Shown: in pieces, positions 33,241 through 40,877 of the stretch
Numbering within the stretch: the stretch's first letter is position 1
Layout of the letters: each line of letters opens with the position of its first letter
Source of the DNA: a bacterium
Lineage (GTDB): Bacteria > Bacillota_A > Clostridia > Lachnospirales > Lachnospiraceae
Assembly: GCA_004562915.1 (NCBI GenBank)
Contig: SFQZ01000054.1
Coordinates: forward strand, 1 to 40,877
Length of the DNA: 40,877 bases
Reading direction: 5' to 3'
The notes under the pieces: model-generated
The model's input: the letters and a program-made list of their open reading frames with translations, nothing else
What the model was told of the DNA's origin: nothing
Databases searched by the model: none
Position numbers and translations under genes: made by a program

Positions 33241-33269
33241 TTAAGAATTATACCTTGCTTAAGAATAAT
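33241..33269 (-). promoter_or_regulatory. -10 box and direct repeats upstream of the alpha-galactosidase gene
   Basis: TATAAT (minus strand, 33252-33247) lies about 50 bases before the ATG, with no good -35 box. Two 11-base direct repeats, TTAAGAATTAT (33241-33251) and TTAAGAATAAT (33259-33269), start 18 bases apart and the first covers the -10 box. A weak promoter with repeats suggests control by a sugar-responsive regulator, but none is encoded nearby. Confidence 0.4.
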
Positions 33270-33332
33270 TCTCTATATCTTTTTGTGAGGTTCAATTGTA
33301 TTTCTATGTACTTTAGTGCGATGAAAAGAGGA

Positions 33333-33833
33333 TTAAATCTCAGCCTTTCGAATAATCCGCCATTCCTCTGTGAGTCTTTCCAGACTCCAGGAAGCATTGG
33401 CCGGACTGGTGGACGGCAGCCTGACAGCTTCTTTTCCTGTTATGGGTTTTGCATATTTTTCATAAAGTTTCCATGCAGCAGTCCCGTTGGCAAATATTCT
33501 TTTGATCTGTGCATGATCCAGTATCTGTTCCAGATGGTTCGGCACCACATCACGGATGCTGCTGTCACTGGATCCCTGGATTTTACAGGAAGCAATCACA
33601 TCCCATACCGCAATATGATTTTCAAGAAGCATTCTCTTTTTCTCTTCTATGGTCTGAGGTACAGAACACTCCAGTACAGAAGCCAGCACTTTCCAGAAAC
33701 GGTTCTGTGGATGATGATAGAAAAACTGACCCTCCCTGGATTTTACCGACGGAAAACTCCCCAGAATCAGGATCTCACTTTCCGAATTCCACACCGGCTG
33801 GATGTTATGCTTCACATTTTCCGCATCCATCAC
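33333..33833 (-). CDS. DNA-deoxyinosine (hypoxanthine) glycosylase of the uracil-DNA glycosylase superfamily
   Basis: A 166-residue base-excision enzyme. The opening ILILGSFPSVKSREGQFFYH holds the family motif I, with YHHPQNRFWKV behind it, and LPSTSPANAS near residue 140 is the second substrate-binding motif. This layout matches the TIGR04274-type hypoxanthine-DNA glycosylases rather than Ung. It removes deaminated adenine, and perhaps uracil, from DNA. The start overlaps the stop of the next upstream gene by 4 bases (ATGA), so it is translated with that small protein and the YdcZ-type transporter. Confidence 0.88.
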   Translation of the reverse strand: MMDAENVKHNIQPVWNSESEILILGSFPSVKSREGQFFYHHPQNRFWKVLASVLECSVPQTIEEKKRMLLENHIAVWDVIASCKIQGSSDSSIRDVVPNHLEQILDHAQIKRIFANGTAAWKLYEKYAKPITGKEAVRLPSTSPANASWSLERLTEEWRIIRKAEI

Positions 33834-34072
33834 CCGATATCCTCCTCATCAAACTCTACATCCGTATAATATCCCCTGTCTGTCTCACGGATATCTTTCA
33901 CAATTCCTTTTCTGGATTTTAATCTCTCATATCCCGGATAATTTCGGCTCATGGCAATCATTGGCTGAATCGTATAGTAATAAGAAGTCGGCAAAGGACT
34001 TTCCGTAACATCCACTTCCTGTCCTACTTCCAGAAGTCCCTGCCGCTCCATCTTAAATTCCATTATTCTCAT
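33830..34072 (-). CDS. Small hypothetical protein (beta-rich) upstream of the DNA glycosylase gene
   Basis: Eighty residues from the ATG at 34072, which has GGGG 5 bases upstream. The frame is open to 34129, but that ATG lacks a ribosome site. The sequence is soluble, with an SH3-like or PilZ-like beta look (VGQEVDVTESPLPTSYYYT, RKGIVKDIRETDRGYY). I do not recognise the family. It overlaps the glycosylase gene by 4 bases. Confidence 0.65.
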   Translation of the reverse strand: MRIMEFKMERQGLLEVGQEVDVTESPLPTSYYYTIQPMIAMSRNYPGYERLKSRKGIVKDIRETDRGYYTDVEFDEEDIG

Positions 34073-34119
34073 ACTTTCCCCACACTCCTTTTCTTTTATC
34101 CTAAAAGGTCTTGTTAGTC

Positions 34120-34551
34120 TCATTCCCATTTAAATAGAATAATCCCTCCGATGGCTACAGCCATACCTAAAATTTTTCTCCATTCAAAAGGCTGTTTCTC
34201 AACCCCGAACATACCAAACAATTCAATCAAATAGGACACTGCCAGCTGTGCGATCACGATCAGCATGGTTGCCCTTGCCGGACCCAGGCTTCCCATACTT
34301 TTTATCACCGTTACCGTGATAAATGCACCAATCACGCCTCCAAGTAATGTATATTTGTTTTCTACCTGCCAGAGCGTGCTGATGCTTTCACGTCCGGTAA
34401 ACAGCCATGCCACAAAACAGACAAGCAGCGCTGAAAGCTGTACCCACCCTGTAGATACCCAAAGACTGCTCTGTTTTGTCACTTCTGTATTAAACACTCC
34501 CTGAATACTCATCAGTGCTCCCGATAGTACTGCAATCCAGATTCCTAACAT
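34120..34551 (-). CDS. DMT-superfamily small transporter (DUF606/YdcZ-like)
   Basis: A 143-residue membrane protein with about five helices, the usual size of YdcZ-type half transporters that act as dimers. GARATMLIVIAQLAVSYLI is typical. The start at 34551 is chosen because GGAGG lies 8 bases upstream. The substrate is not known. It heads the operon with the small unknown protein and the DNA glycosylase. Confidence 0.82.
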   Translation of the reverse strand: MLGIWIAVLSGALMSIQGVFNTEVTKQSSLWVSTGWVQLSALLVCFVAWLFTGRESISTLWQVENKYTLLGGVIGAFITVTVIKSMGSLGPARATMLIVIAQLAVSYLIELFGMFGVEKQPFEWRKILGMAVAIGGIILFKWE

Positions 34552-34568
34552 ATTTGATTCCTCCATAC

Positions 34569-34616
34569 CATACTATTTGCGGATATTTCACGCTTCCGCA
34601 TATAGTAAATAGTATG
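34569..34616. repeat. Long inverted repeat between the MATE and YdcZ-like genes
   Basis: CATACTATTT (34569-34578) is the exact complement of AAATAGTATG (34607-34616), and inside it GCGGA and TCCGC pair as well. It fills the 72 bases between the MATE stop and the YdcZ-like start and ends close to the ribosome site of the latter. No T run follows on the minus strand. It may be a leader structure, a transcript-end stabiliser for the MATE gene, or an operator. Confidence 0.6.
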
Positions 34617-34623
34617 AACGATT

Positions 34624-36027
34624 TCAGATATGATATTCTTTTTTAAATGCAATCAATGCACGCTTTCCTTCATCTGTTACCGGTCGAACCCACCTTCCGG
34701 ACAGCGTATATCGAATCTCAATCGGCAATTTTATGAGATCTTCAAAATAGATTGCCGCAAATACAATAAAATAAGAGGCCTGAAGATGTATGCCCAGAAA
34801 CCACACAATCGGTATGGAAAGCAAAAAGATACACACCAGTTCCAGTGTTGTTCCATATACTGCCTGACCACCTGCCCGGTAAACTGCATTCTGAATATAG
34901 TTACTCATGCGAAGGGGTCCGAAGATCATAAAAATAATCAACATAACCGAAAGATATTCATTCGCTTCAGGTCCTATCGTGAAAATAACTGGATACAGAT
35001 TTCTCAACAGTACAAGCAGAATACACGGTATAAGTGTTACCATTGGACATACCCAGGCAAACTTTTTTGCATATTCCATAGCACCCTGCAGTTTTCCGGC
35101 ACCAACTTTCTTTCCCACCATGACAGATGCCGCATTGAAAAAGCCATTGAAAAAAGCATAGATAAAGCCTTCCAGAACACGGAAAATAGATAACGCTGCA
35201 ATCGCCTGCTCAGGCTGTCGTCCCAGAATCACATTGATAATTGCCAGTGCAAGCCCCATCAGCATCTCATTAGCAAAAATAGGGAGCAGTTTTTTGACGA
35301 AATCCATCACAAATCCGCCTTTCCAGTCAAGCGCTGCTCTCAGATTCCACATATAAGGAAATTTTTTTATTACACACACAGCAATCAAAAACGTAAAATT
35401 CAAACCATTGGATAAAATCGTCGCGATTGCTGCTCCTTCCACGCCGAGAGCCGGCATTCCCAGTTTTCCAAAAATCAGGACCCAATTCAGGAAAGAATTG
35501 GTAAACACTGCAATCGCGGAAGAAATCAGCGGAAGCTTAACTTTTTCTATAGAGCGAAGAAATGTACTTACTCCCATAATCAGGAACTGAAACACATAAC
35601 TGATACCTGCCAGACGCAAATAACGGATACCGATAGCCTGAATCTCTGCCTTATCTGTATAAATTTTCATTACAATTTCCGGAGCAAATATTGCGGGAAT
35701 CGTAAAAAGAAGCCCGATCACAGCTGTCCAGACCATCATGATCCCATAAGACCGGGTAATACCCCTCTCCTCCCTGACTCCCCAGTACTGAGCAATAAAA
35801 AGTGCTCCTGTAGAACTGAACCCGTACAGGGCCGAGTTAAATAACTGATTATATTGGTTACAAATTCCTACTGCTCCCAGTACATTTTCTCCCATCCGGC
35901 TAACCATTAAAGTATCCACTGCACTCATGGAACTGATGAGAAGATTTTGGAGAGCAACCGGAAATCCCAATACCAGAAGCCCCCATAAAAACGAATTATC
36001 CTGAAGTTTCTTCTGTGCCTTCAGCAT
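34624..36027 (-). CDS. MATE-family efflux transporter
   Basis: A 467-residue membrane protein with twelve predicted helices in two MatE halves. It exports drugs or metabolites against Na+ or H+. Recognisable parts are LVLGFPVALQNLLISSMSAV, then VDTLMVSRMGENVLGAVG near the N-terminus, and the second half beginning near PIFANEMLMG. The ATG at 36027 is chosen because GGAGG lies 8 bases upstream; the frame is open to 36066. A promoter lies at 36089-36117. The substrate cannot be inferred. Confidence 0.92.
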   Translation of the reverse strand: MLKAQKKLQDNSFLWGLLVLGFPVALQNLLISSMSAVDTLMVSRMGENVLGAVGICNQYNQLFNSALYGFSSTGALFIAQYWGVREERGITRSYGIMMVWTAVIGLLFTIPAIFAPEIVMKIYTDKAEIQAIGIRYLRLAGISYVFQFLIMGVSTFLRSIEKVKLPLISSAIAVFTNSFLNWVLIFGKLGMPALGVEGAAIATILSNGLNFTFLIAVCVIKKFPYMWNLRAALDWKGGFVMDFVKKLLPIFANEMLMGLALAIINVILGRQPEQAIAALSIFRVLEGFIYAFFNGFFNAASVMVGKKVGAGKLQGAMEYAKKFAWVCPMVTLIPCILLVLLRNLYPVIFTIGPEANEYLSVMLIIFMIFGPLRMSNYIQNAVYRAGGQAVYGTTLELVCIFLLSIPIVWFLGIHLQASYFIVFAAIYFEDLIKLPIEIRYTLSGRWVRPVTDEGKRALIAFKKEYHI

Positions 36028-36088
36028 ACGAAATACCTCCATTTGCTTATTAGTTTGTCCGTCCATTCTTCAGGTTCGGTCAATCTCC

Positions 36089-36117
36089 ATTATAAGCTTA
36101 ACGGAACGTTTTCTCAA
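36089..36117 (-). promoter_or_regulatory. Promoter of the MATE gene
   Basis: On the minus strand TTGAGA (36117-36112), 17 bases, and TATAAT (36094-36089). The predicted start near 36082 lies upstream of the ribosome site of the 36027 ATG and leaves almost no leader for an ATG at 36066, which supports the shorter start. Confidence 0.75.
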
Positions 36118-36138
36118 CAGGATTTCTTTATTCTGTCT

Positions 36139-36666
36139 TTACTGTTTCTTCTTTCTGAATTTTTTATATTCTTTCAATTCTCTTCGTATTTTTTTTCGAA
36201 TATCTTTTGCTGTCAACTCCGGATCCCGGTCAGCCAGAACCGGCACAATTCCATCCTCGTCCTCGATGCTTTCCACAATCTGCTTCACAGCCTGCTTCTC
36301 ATCCATATGATATTTTTCAAAATAATATTTGGAATATACATTTGCTCCTTTATATCCTCTGGTCTGCAGATTATTATAGGCCTCCATGGCAGCCCGAAGT
36401 TCTCTCTTTCCTCCTGTCACAAATACAAAATACCGACCGGATTTACTGATTACCAGTTTTCCGATCATCTGATCTGCCGCAGGCGATACTTTTCTTCCTT
36501 CACTCTCAAACAGGAAGCCTACTCTTTTATTATTTTCAAACACAATACTTTCCACTTCGTAATCTGATATTTTTTTACACTGTATTTCCTCATACTCCTC
36601 AAATAGCTTCGCACACTTTCTGCAGGTTTCTTTTTGATCATCATAATAAACCGTAATCTGCTCCAT
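36139..36666 (-). CDS. Hypothetical protein, possible flavodoxin-like fold
   Basis: A 175-residue soluble protein. The start at 36666 has GGAGGG 5 bases upstream; the frame extends to 36690 without support. The N-terminal strand and loop EQITVYYDDQKETCRKC and the later GKLVISKSGRYFVFVTGGKR with alternating helices resemble a flavodoxin or NAD(P)H-quinone-reductase-like fold. The FMN loop is not convincing, however, and a C-x2-C pair near residue 20 could be redox active. The C-terminus is strongly basic (KKIRRELKEYKKFRKKKQ). The function is unknown to me. It appears to be a single gene with a TTGACT box upstream near 36738. Confidence 0.65.
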   Translation of the reverse strand: MEQITVYYDDQKETCRKCAKLFEEYEEIQCKKISDYEVESIVFENNKRVGFLFESEGRKVSPAADQMIGKLVISKSGRYFVFVTGGKRELRAAMEAYNNLQTRGYKGANVYSKYYFEKYHMDEKQAVKQIVESIEDEDGIVPVLADRDPELTAKDIRKKIRRELKEYKKFRKKKQ

Positions 36667-36770
36667 GCAATCCCTCCTTGTTTCATACACGATAGTTTGT
36701 TTTTAAATTATTATGCACAATACGTCTGACAAGTCAATAGGTTTTATTCTTTTTTAATAAATAGATCATA

Positions 36771-36824
36771 AAATTAAAAACAGCCGGCAATTCTCAGAAT
36801 CTTTTCTTCTGATTTTGTCGGCTG
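36771..36824 (-). terminator. Terminator of the MarR gene
   Basis: On the minus strand CAGCCGAC (36824-36817) pairs with GCCGGCTG (36788-36781), 8 bp with one wobble and A-T pairs inside, and TTTTTAATTTT follows. It lies 12 bases after the MarR stop. Confidence 0.82.
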
Positions 36825-36835
36825 TATGTACTGTG

Positions 36836-37273
36836 TTATTCATTTAAAATATGATCCATATTCGCTTCAATTTTTTCTGCCACTTTTCTGAAGACTTTGA
36901 ATTCTTCTTCAGAAATGCCTTCAAAAATTTTTCTGATCATTTTTTCCCATGCTCCGGATATGTCTTCGCTGATTGCCTTTGCTTTGTCTGTGATCATATA
37001 ATGTACATATCTTCTATCATCTTTGTCCTGAGCTGCCGTCAGATATCCCTGTCTGCACAGGCTTTCTACTGCTTGAGAAATATGACCTTTATTCATATTC
37101 AGATTCAGGCTGATGTCTTTCGAAGTGTTGTTTTCTCCGCAGCCGGATAGAAAATAAAGGATTTCCAGTTCTACTCTTTTCAATCCGTATTTTTCTATAA
37201 TACCCGAAAGCTGACTGGTAACCATTTTTTTAAATCTGGCTCCGCGCAGAACGGTCTCTACCTGTTTTTCCAT
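36836..37273 (-). CDS. MarR-family transcriptional regulator
   Basis: A 145-residue winged-helix regulator. The recognition region reads TSKDISLNLNMNKGHISQAV, then ESLCRQGYLTAAQDKDDRRY, where the DxRR wing is the MarR hallmark. It is probably a repressor of an efflux or stress gene. The MATE pump 800 bases downstream on the same strand is an obvious candidate target, but an unrelated gene lies between. It has its own promoter (37332-37360) and terminator. Confidence 0.9.
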   Translation of the reverse strand: MEKQVETVLRGARFKKMVTSQLSGIIEKYGLKRVELEILYFLSGCGENNTSKDISLNLNMNKGHISQAVESLCRQGYLTAAQDKDDRRYVHYMITDKAKAISEDISGAWEKMIRKIFEGISEEEFKVFRKVAEKIEANMDHILNE

Positions 37274-37331
37274 TGTCTCATCTTCCCTTCCAAGGTATAA
37301 TTATCTATGATTCTTCTCTTTCGTTTTACTC

Positions 37332-37360
37332 ATTATATCCTTATCCGGGTATTTTCTCAA
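37332..37360 (-). promoter_or_regulatory. Promoter of the MarR gene
   Basis: On the minus strand TTGAGA (37360-37355), 17 bases, and TATAAT (37337-37332), with a GGAAGGGAAG ribosome site further on. A clear autoregulatory dyad is not evident. Confidence 0.72.
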
Positions 37361-37395
37361 CCGAATTTTGTAATTACTGTGTCAGAAAAAAAGCA

Positions 37396-38181
37396 TTAAA
37401 TTGAATGTACCTTTGGTCCTTTTTCCATTTCAGGCAAATTCTTTTTCATTTCTAACAGACGTTCTACTTCTGGCAATAACGCCGGTTCAAGTTCTGCAGA
37501 TACAAGTTCATCAAATAACATTGGCGGTGCAACTTGTTTATCAACAATCCATTTAGCTGCCAACAATGGTCTTAATGCATAAAAATATTTTTTCAGACGT
37601 ACTTCTTCACCTTTTAAATACTCACGATAGTGTGTTTCTGCCATGTGCCAATAGTGAAACAGGCTCTTCTTTACCGAGAAAAACTCCGGCAAGATTTTCT
37701 TTAATTCCTCAAATTCTTCTGTCTGATAATACACAATCGGTGAAGCGCACCATTCGAAAACAGTTGGATTCGATTTATACAATAACTGTAATACCTTCTT
37801 CAAATCCCATCCATTGATATCCAGAACATCATCTAACTGCCATTCGATCACATCACGAATTGCTCTTCTGCATACACCGCCCACATCGAAAACCTCACCA
37901 TGGGGAGTGTATTCTTTATTGTAAAAAAGCCAGTCTTTAAACCGCTTCATCATATTTTCATAATCCAGACTGCGACAAAGGCTGTCCATTGTCGCCAGTG
38001 TCATGCTTGTATCATCTGACCATGTTCCCACTTCCTGCCAATGGGTTCCAAAACCTGTCATCATCATAACCGGCATCCTGCGAAGCATCTCTCTGTCTTT
38101 AAATTCTGCCGGAACGCCGAGCGCATCTCCCACCATAAGTCCCCAGAGACCATCCATTTGATTTACATATTCTCTCATCAT
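37396..38181 (-). pseudogene. Chimera of an ADP-ribosylglycohydrolase N-terminus and an RlaP-type nucleotidyltransferase C-terminus
   Basis: One 261-codon open frame joins two unrelated families. Residues 1 to about 107 match the start of an ADP-ribosylglycohydrolase: GLMVGDALGVPAEF, GTWSDDTSMTLATMDSL, and EYTPHGEVFDVGGVCRRAI. From about 109 it switches to the RlaP-type nucleotidyltransferase family (COG3541): RDVIEWQLDDVLDINGWDL, KSNPTVFEWCASPIVY. The RlaP part lacks its own catalytic N-terminus (GSRAWGF...DYDVR type), and the hydrolase lacks its second metal-binding half, so neither activity is expected. A deletion between two neighbouring genes, with junction near 37857, explains it. The VWA gene lies 43 bases upstream. 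It may still be expressed. Confidence 0.75.
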
Positions 38182-38223
38182 CCTATCTCACCACTTTCTA
38201 TTATCTGTAAAATATCATACAAA

Positions 38224-38898
38224 TTATTTCTTCCAGAATTTTAATTTGCCACGTTTTTCGTAATCTTCACTAATTTCCTGCTTCCACTCATCGCCAACCC
38301 GTTCTGTTGGTGCACATGCACGCATTGTTGCCAGTGTCTTTCCTACCACATGATAATTCAACTGTACACCCTGACTGTCATTTTCAAATGTTACCGCGCG
38401 ATCTTCAGAAATGCCAAACTTCTTTGCCTCTGTAACCGCATCCATATTGGCACCGAGAAAAATAAATTCCCAGTTATACTTTTCTTTCTGATGTTCAATC
38501 ATTTCCTGCAGACGTTTATAAGAATACTCTCTGCTGGAATTTTCCAGACCGTCTGTTGTAATGACAAAGATAACCTTTTCTGCTCTTTCTTCCTCTGGAA
38601 GATATTTCTGAATTCGTCCGATTTTATCAATGGTTTTTCCCACTGCATCTAAAAGTGCTGTACATCCCCTTGCATAGTAATCTTTATCTGTCAGCGGACG
38701 AATCAGATCCATACGAAACCGATCATGAATCACTTCATATCTGTCATCAAATAATACTGTTGTTACCAAAGCTTCACCAGGTTCTCTTCTCTGCTTATCA
38801 ATCATGGAATTAAAACCACCAATTGTATCGCTTTCCAAGCCTCTCATAGAACCACTTCTGTCAAGTATAAATACTAATTCTGTTAATCCTTTTTTCAT
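38224..38898 (-). CDS. VWA-domain protein
   Basis: A 224-residue cytoplasmic von Willebrand factor A protein. The metal-ion-dependent adhesion site is intact: DRSGSM at residues 13-18 (DxSxS), a Thr near 79 and the Asp of TTDGLENSS. It is of the TerY-like, single-domain type. Such genes often neighbour macrodomain, ADP-ribosylglycohydrolase or kinase/phosphatase genes in Firmicutes, as here. A GAGAGGAG site precedes the ATG. The partner and role are unknown. Confidence 0.85.
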   Translation of the reverse strand: MKKGLTELVFILDRSGSMRGLESDTIGGFNSMIDKQRREPGEALVTTVLFDDRYEVIHDRFRMDLIRPLTDKDYYARGCTALLDAVGKTIDKIGRIQKYLPEEERAEKVIFVITTDGLENSSREYSYKRLQEMIEHQKEKYNWEFIFLGANMDAVTEAKKFGISEDRAVTFENDSQGVQLNYHVVGKTLATMRACAPTERVGDEWKQEISEDYEKRGKLKFWKK

Positions 38899-38999
38899 AT
38901 GTTTGTTCTCCTCTCTTTGTTTTTCTGTTTGTATCTATAGAATACAGAAAACAAGAGAGTATTTGGTCGCATGAGAAGCGACATTTTATCTATCCTGCT

Positions 39000-40154
39000 T
39001 TATTCTCCCAGAATCGGCTGTCCATAGAAGAATAAAACTTCATTAATCTCAAAAACATTATAATTTCTATTTTCGATGAAAAAAGAAATGATTACATCCG
39101 ACTTTGAACTGTTGGAAAAAGCATATCCGGCTTTCATAAGCAGATCCTTCGTTTCATCTAGTGAAAGTTCCAGTGCAATTGCAAATGCCAATACTGTCTT
39201 CTTTGTTGGCGCATAATTGACATCTTTTCTGATTTTTGAAAATAGGCGGCGATCAATATTAGCTTTATGATAAACAACAGAATCCTTTAATCCTCTTTCG
39301 TCGATTAAACGCAGCAGCATTTGTGAAAATGTCTCATCCATGTGAGACATCAGTTCGTCCAGCTTTCGTCCCTTCCGAACAGAAAATTTTTCCAAGAATT
39401 CCGGTAATTCAATTGACTTCGCAGTTTTCTTTTTTTTCGATGTTCTTGCACTTTCTTTAGACACAGGCGGAACAACTGGTACATTTGAAGAACTCGACGA
39501 CTGTCTCCTCGGCTCATCAGAAAACGACAGATATGCCGTTGCTGCATCATGCACCATCATATCCGGAGGCAGGGAATTATATTCGAATGTAGACTTCTGA
39601 TAGGAATACCCCTCGTCCTTCACTTCCACATAATGATCATCAATATACTCTTCAATTTTTGAAAACAGTTTTTTACTGACTTCCACAGATTCATGATCAT
39701 ACAGCACCAGATATACTGTCATTTCATGTTCCAGTAAAAATTCGCTGATCACAGTCGTTGCCAGATGGAACGCCTCTGCTTTTGGCCATCCATAAAATCC
39801 CGATGACAACAAAGGGAAGGCCACTGTCTGAAATCCATACTCCGCTGCAAGCTGTAGTGCAGAAAGATATGCATTCTTTAGAATTCTTTTATCTCGTTCC
39901 CCTCCATCCGCCCATGGCGGACAAACAGCGTGAATAATAAACTTTGCCGGAAGTGTAAATCCTTTTGTCAATACTGCTTTTCCAACTTCGCAGCCGCCGA
40001 TTTCTCTGCATGCATTTGTCAGTTCTGCCTCTCCTGCTGCAGTGTAGACTGCCCAGCTGGTTCCTCTTCCCATACGAAGTTCCGGATTCGATGGATTCAC
40101 AATCGCATCTACCTGCATTTTCGTTATATCATTGCGAATCATAAATAATGGCAT
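39000..40154 (-). CDS. Macrodomain protein with C-terminal helical domain
   Basis: A 384-residue protein. Residues 1 to about 160 form a macrodomain that binds ADP-ribose: ITKMQVDAIVNPSNPEL, GGGS-like GRGTSWAVYTAAG, KFIIHAVCPPWADGG and AFPLLSSGFYGWP are the phosphate and ribose loops. A low-complexity Ser/Lys linker (about 215-250) leads to a helical domain (about 250-384), with DELMSHMDETFSQMLLRLID and KANIDRRLFSKIRKDVNYAP, which has a helix-turn-helix look (TKKTVLAFAIALELSLDET resembles XRE regulators). It may sense or remove ADP-ribose signals and bind DNA or RNA. An AGAGGTG site precedes the ATG. It lies 101 bases upstream of the VWA gene on the same strand. Confidence 0.88.
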   Translation of the reverse strand: MPLFMIRNDITKMQVDAIVNPSNPELRMGRGTSWAVYTAAGEAELTNACREIGGCEVGKAVLTKGFTLPAKFIIHAVCPPWADGGERDKRILKNAYLSALQLAAEYGFQTVAFPLLSSGFYGWPKAEAFHLATTVISEFLLEHEMTVYLVLYDHESVEVSKKLFSKIEEYIDDHYVEVKDEGYSYQKSTFEYNSLPPDMMVHDAATAYLSFSDEPRRQSSSSSNVPVVPPVSKESARTSKKKKTAKSIELPEFLEKFSVRKGRKLDELMSHMDETFSQMLLRLIDERGLKDSVVYHKANIDRRLFSKIRKDVNYAPTKKTVLAFAIALELSLDETKDLLMKAGYAFSNSSKSDVIISFFIENRNYNVFEINEVLFFYGQPILGE

Positions 40155-40191
40155 GATTTACACCTCTTCTTTCTTGCTCTTATATTTTACA

Positions 40192-40793
40192 TTATACTAT
40201 AAGCGGTCTAAATCTTCTATCAAACCAACCACATAATTGCTCTAATTCATCTCTCAGCTTTAAGACTTCAAGCCACTCTTTTGGGATTTCGTCATACCCA
40301 TAATATAATCCTGCAAGTCCTCCTGCCAATGCAGCAATTGTATCCGTATCTAATCCAAGATTCACAGCTTTCAAAAGACAATCCTTAATTGTATCTGTCG
40401 TTACCAGACACCAAACAACTGCCTCTAAGGTTTCCACCACATATCCGCTGCTTTTAATTAAATCCCGATCAATCTGACAAAACGCTTTAAAATCATTCAA
40501 TCGTGCAAAATAACAAAGTTCCGGTTCAGAAACATAATAATCAACTCCCTGCTTCAGGCCATAGCAGATACATTCTCGGATATCACCATGCTTATCAAGA
40601 ATTGCTGCCACAAGAAAATAGTACAAACTACAAGTATTGATATCCTGGTTCTCTTCGTACCGTTCCAATGCTCTAAGAATCTGCTTTCCTACACCGATTG
40701 GCTTGCCACACCAGGAATATTCCCCCGTACGATACCAGGAAAAAATCGTTTCATCATATCTTCCGGCTCAAAACCATTTTTCAAACTTCCAAA
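40192..40793 (-). pseudogene. Degenerate second ADP-ribosylglycohydrolase
   Basis: The 3' part (40192-40668) encodes the end of an ADP-ribosylglycohydrolase: KSSGYVVETLEAVVWCLVTT, then NLGLDTDTIAALAGGLAG with the metal-binding Asp residues, then IPKEWLEVL. The same frame continues upstream without an ATG through WYRTGEYSWCGKPIGVGKQ. Homology then shifts frame near a run of six T (minus strand, about 40748) into NGFEPEDMMKRF. The segment between NQDINTC and SLYYFLVAAIL lacks about 60 residues, including the region with the NGSLMR-type and Thr-His-x-His motifs. It begins abruptly next to a palindrome at 40794. Frameshift, internal deletion and loss of the N-terminus make it a decayed gene. Confidence 0.75.
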
Positions 40794-40809
40794 CATGCCG
40801 GGCGGCATG
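40794..40809. repeat. GC-rich palindrome at the truncated end of the second ADP-ribosylglycohydrolase
   Basis: CATGCCG and CGGCATG form a perfect 7-bp inverted repeat with a GG centre. Homology to the hydrolase stops exactly here, and the DNA to the right is richer in G and C than the surroundings. It may be the edge of an inserted element that continues beyond the window. No transposase is visible in the remaining 68 bases. Confidence 0.45.
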
Positions 40810-40877
40810 CTCTCCTTTCGTCGTTCCTGCCTTCCGGCGCAAACAATGCATGAATCCAGCCAGTTTACAGTTTATTC

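Noticed and set aside
38966..38982. GTCGC...GCGAC hairpin after the macrodomain gene as a terminator
   Set aside because: The stem is only 5 bp and has no T run on the minus strand; on the plus strand there is no gene to terminate.

Overview
The window looks like a chromosomal segment of a gut-type low-GC Firmicute, most likely a Lachnospiraceae member. The reasons are AT-rich intergenic DNA, AGGAGG-type ribosome binding sites, the single-chain purL/Q enzyme, BspA-type leucine-rich repeats, a Cheo-type LexA box and an ECF transporter. No rRNA, CRISPR array, transposase or prophage was seen.

Layout. Bases 1-540 hold a small tRNA operon (Met-Val-Met) with a consensus promoter and terminator. 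Bases 521-5628 hold an M20 peptidase and the long fused FGAM synthase, followed by a divergent LysR regulator (5885-6760). Bases 6817-23617 are the most striking part: one long minus-strand unit that starts at a TTGACA/TAGACT promoter, runs through two tandem cobalamin riboswitches (the first with a clear attenuator), and then encodes two giant surface proteins, a DUF4430 lipoprotein, a dedicated ECF transporter (T, fused A-A', S), a class B sortase and a TIM-barrel enzyme. Both giant proteins carry an alpha/alpha-toroid related in fold to terpene cyclases. DUF4430 and the alpha6/alpha6 toroid are the two folds that make up animal intrinsic factor and transcobalamin. With B12 riboswitches upstream, I infer a cell-wall-displayed corrinoid capture and uptake system, with the TIM-barrel protein as a candidate CbiR-type cobamide-remodelling enzyme. 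The first giant gene is interrupted by a frameshift near 20850.

Bases 23622-31552 hold a leucine-rich-repeat protein, a Cas4-like/DinG-like helicase, a non-catalytic HPr-like protein, a DNA-repair pair (radical SAM protein plus TIGR03915-type partner) under a perfect LexA box, and an operon of a small unknown protein, a CsoR-type repressor and an Mrp ATPase. Bases 31575-37360 hold an alpha-galactosidase, a hypoxanthine/uracil-type DNA glycosylase with a small unknown protein and a YdcZ-type transporter, a MATE pump, a possible flavodoxin-like protein and a MarR regulator.

Bases 37396-40877 form an ADP-ribose-themed island that is partly decayed: a chimeric ADP-ribosylglycohydrolase/RlaP fusion, a VWA protein, a macrodomain protein and a second, degenerate ADP-ribosylglycohydrolase that breaks off at a GC-rich palindrome near the right edge.

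All family names come from reading motifs by eye. No database search was run, so assignments of the S-component ligand, the CbiR role and corrinoid binding are inferences.
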